Positions 61,855-64,000 of a DNA stretch of 64,000 nucleotides are shown piece after piece. A model generated the notes under the pieces. The model had not been told where the DNA came from and made no database searches. It saw only the letters and a list, made by a program, of their open reading frames with translations. This DNA is from Cryobacterium sp. Y50. GTDB lineage: Bacteria; Actinomycetota; Actinomycetes; Actinomycetales; Microbacteriaceae. Location of the stretch: assembly GCF_002929805.1 (NCBI RefSeq), contig NZ_PJJM01000105.1, positions 186,001 to 250,000 of the forward strand, given 5' to 3'. A program made the translations under genes and the position numbers. The stretch's first letter is position 1. Each line of letters begins with the position of its first letter.

Positions 61855-63771
61855 ATGTCGAGAACGGCCTCCGCCACGCGGATGCCGCAGCGCGTAGCAC
61901 CCCGACCAGCCCCGATTCCGCCAGGGCGGCGCCGTGCGGCAACGGTAGGGCTGTGGCTGCTCGTCGCCTCCTCGATCTTCTTTTTGCCCGACGCTTTCGT
62001 GCGCTGGTTTTTACCGAAAGATGCACTCGCGGCCATTGCCGTCGTTCTGGCCTCCGTGGCGGTTGCGTGAGGACGGTTGCCGCGCTGGTTTGTAGCTGCG
62101 GCATCCGCTGCCCTCGCCGTTGCACTGCTCAGCGTTCTGATTTCGGCGGCTCCCGGTGTGCAGCTCTGGGGTCGCTGGCCGCGCTATGAGGGTCTCGTCA
62201 CGCTTCCGGTCTATTTCGGTGCGGTGTGGGTCGGCGCACGATTGCTCGGCCCCGCAGCTCCAGCCGCTAGCCTGCGCACGCTGGTGCGGGCCATCGCCAC
62301 GGCGGCCGTCGCCCTCGGTTTGGTCTCGCTGCTCGAAGCGGTCGGAGCCCGACCCATCGCAACCGACCTGGCTCGACCGGGGTCCCTCACCGGAAACGCC
62401 ACTGACCAGGGCGTGCTCGGTGCCATTTTCTGCGCGATGCTCATACTCCCCGTGCTGCGGGCATGGGCCGAGCCGAGAAAAGCGTTCGCAGAGCGAGCCT
62501 GGCTGAGCACTGCTTTGCTGTTCGCGGCGGCGACCGTCATCGTGAGCGCATCTCGGGCGGGGTTGCTCGCGGCCGTAACGGTGCTCGGCATCCTGATGGT
62601 TCTCGAAATCGTGCCGTCAACGAGCCGGCGGAGACTGCACCTCGTCGGACTCACCGCCCTCGCGGGAATGGTTCTTATCGGCGGCGCGCTGACCGTGCCC
62701 TTCACCCGTAGTCGCCTGCTCGGTGCGAGCCCGCTCTCGACCCAATCTCTCGAAGGCCGATTCATTTTCTGGAGTGACGCCGCCGATGTACTGGCGGAGC
62801 GTCCGCTCGGGGTCGGCGTGAGTGGGTTCCTCAACGCCAATTCCCGCAACTCCACAAGTAATTGAGTGCTGGACTCCCCGCACAACTGGGTCATCCAGGT
62901 ACTTCTGGCGGGGGGAATACCGCTCCTCGTTGTCGTTGTCGGCCTTCTCGTCACTGCCGCAGTGGTCGGCCTGAGCTCGTGGCGACGATTGGGCGTTCCC
63001 GAACCGCTATCGGCCGCTGCACGGCGCTCGACCGGCGGTCTGGTCTCAGCGGATGTCGCCCGCAGCGACGTTCTCGCCGGTGCGTTTGCAGCGCTCGGCG
63101 GATTCGGCGTCGCTTTGCTGACACACTTCACCGCGCCTTCAACGACCATCGTGGCCGCTCTTCTGCTGGGAGCCCTCGTGACCAGGGCGCCGGTTGGTGG
63201 GCTCCGGGTTCGACTGCGGTCCGGTTCGCCACGGTTGGCCGCCACGGCTGCACGAACGGTTCTTCTTGGCGTCTGGTCAATCTGGCTAGTCATTCTGGTT
63301 AGCGCGGAGATGCCTCTGGCTTTGGACGTCTCGCATGCGGCGCGCGGTGACATTCAGGCCGCCGAAAGTGCTTTTGACGCGGCGTATGCCATCCGCCCGT
63401 GGGACGCGGACCTCGCGGGCATCGCCGCCCAGTCGTTCGCCGCTGCGGCAGATGCTCGTGTCCCTGGAGCCGCGACCTTGGCCGTCTACTGGGCTGAGCG
63501 CTCGCGAGCAGCACTTCCCCACACCACGACGACCGAACGTGCGCTCGCGGTCGGACAGTTTGCCGACGGCAATGCGACTGGTGCCGTAAAAACCCTCGAC
63601 GCGCTCGTAAAACTTGCCCCGACTGACCCCACCATCGCCGTCCAAAACGCGATCGCGCTCTATACGAACGGCGACACAGACGGTGCACTGCGTGAGGTCA
63701 AGCGCGCCCTCGCCCTCGATCCGACGAACGAGGTGGCACTGCACTTCGAGGAGATTCTGCTGCATGAGTGA
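61855..63771 (+). pseudogene. O-antigen-ligase-like membrane protein with TPR-like tail, two in-frame TGA codons
   Basis: One frame runs from ATG 61855 (an ATG at 61831 lies in the hairpin loop) to TGA 63771, broken by TGA at 62068-62070 (after LASVAVA, before GRLPRWF) and 62863-62865 (after NSTSN, before VLDSPHNWVIQVLLAGG). About ten helices, LTGNATDQGVLGAIFCAMLI and DSPHNW are typical of O-antigen ligase/RfaL-like proteins. After residue about 510 there are TPR-like helices (VKTLDALVKLAPTDPTIAVQ). It would attach polysaccharide to a lipid or surface acceptor; as read, it is inactive. Confidence 0.75.
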
Positions 63772-63802
63772 GCGCTTGGGCGCGCACCTTCAAACCGTGG
63801 GA

Positions 63803-64000
63803 TTATGCCAGAACCGTATCGGTGTGGGCGGTCGTTCGCGCGTCAATTGTCGTCTTCGGCCGCGCTGCGAAAGTGGTGGCGGGCAAGGAGGCATCTTCGC
63901 TCACGATGACGAGTCCTTGGGCGCTGTTGGCAGAACGGCTGAGGTCTTCGATCCACTGGCGGTTCAGCGTGGCCGCCCGACCGCCTGCGAACTTGAAGTA
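63803..64000 (-). CDS. C-terminal end of an unrecognised protein (runs off window)
   Basis: The minus strand is open from base 64000 to TAA 63803-63805, giving 65 codons: YFKFAGGRAATLNRQWIEDL, SRSANSAQGLVIVSEDASLP and a Thr/Ala-rich tail ending HTDTVLA. The first half looks like a folded protein end, the second like a disordered tail. Convergent with the ligase-like gene, so probably part of a surface-polysaccharide locus. Family not identified. Confidence 0.5.
   Translation of the reverse strand, partial: YFKFAGGRAATLNRQWIEDLSRSANSAQGLVIVSEDASLPATTFAARPKTTIDARTTAHTDTVLA

Noticed and set aside
62211-63353. 380-codon minus-strand open frame
   Set aside because: Arg/Thr/Ser-rich antisense of the ligase-like gene. 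The plus strand carries membrane helices and the DSPHNW motif.

Overview
The window is high-GC DNA from an actinobacterium, most likely a member of the Microbacteriaceae (Cryobacterium/Leifsonia-like). This is inferred from the dispersed pur genes with a DUF3073 protein and a sterol-carrier-fold protein beside them, the frequent GTG starts, the ATGA/GTGA gene overlaps, and the very frequent octamer gcggatgc/gcatccgc. I saw no tRNA, rRNA, CRISPR array, transposase or phage gene.

Backbone: de novo purine synthesis runs through the window in pieces. purL (partial, 1-950), purQ-purS (16.8-17.7 kb), purC (22.8-23.7 kb) and purD (28.8-30.1 kb) are on the minus strand. purF-purM (36.9-39.6 kb) are on the plus strand. 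Accessory blocks sit between these pieces.

1-16.7 kb (between purL and purQ): accessory and partly decayed. It holds several GNAT acetyltransferases, an MFS exporter with an ArsR regulator behind a perfect 42-bp palindrome, a blasticidin-S-deaminase-like protein, a hydrolase, an aldehyde dehydrogenase, an acyl-CoA ligase, a phosphonatase-like hydrolase with an alcohol dehydrogenase, a DMT transporter, and at least five broken genes.

17.8-21.7 kb: kynurenine operon (kynA, an amidohydrolase, kynU) with a divergent TetR gene. The amidohydrolase sits where a formylkynurenine formamidase would be expected. 23.8-28.7 kb: a FadR-type regulator diverges from a MatC-type dicarboxylate carrier, a CaiB-type CoA-transferase and a fused AccD-AccA-like carboxyltransferase. 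I read this as a compact malonate (or related dicarboxylate) use cassette.

30.8-35.5 kb: a large secreted lamin-tail/metallophosphoesterase protein broken by one frameshift. 35.5-46.5 kb: ribokinase, purF, purM, DUF3073, a KimA-like potassium importer, a DUF4097 gene with two internal stops, a CPBP-type membrane protein, an M20 peptidase and a YczE-like protein.

46.5-56.4 kb: an M23 cell-wall peptidase, hutH with a divergent IclR regulator, an esterase remnant, a zinc-response pair (zinc-free L36 divergent from a COG0523 GTPase around a Zur-like box), a GNAT, a DEAD-box helicase with a repeat-rich N-terminus, and a broken gene carrying a six-copy 11-bp repeat. 56.4-60.7 kb: thiolase, 3-hydroxyacyl-CoA dehydrogenase and paaZ, the lower phenylacetate pathway behind a palindromic operator. 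60.9-64 kb: a sortase-type surface protein and an O-antigen-ligase-like gene, both with in-frame TGA codons, and the end of one more gene.

About a dozen genes are interrupted by frameshifts or in-frame stops. Either this lineage is losing accessory genes, or the assembly contains errors. The sequence alone does not separate these two.
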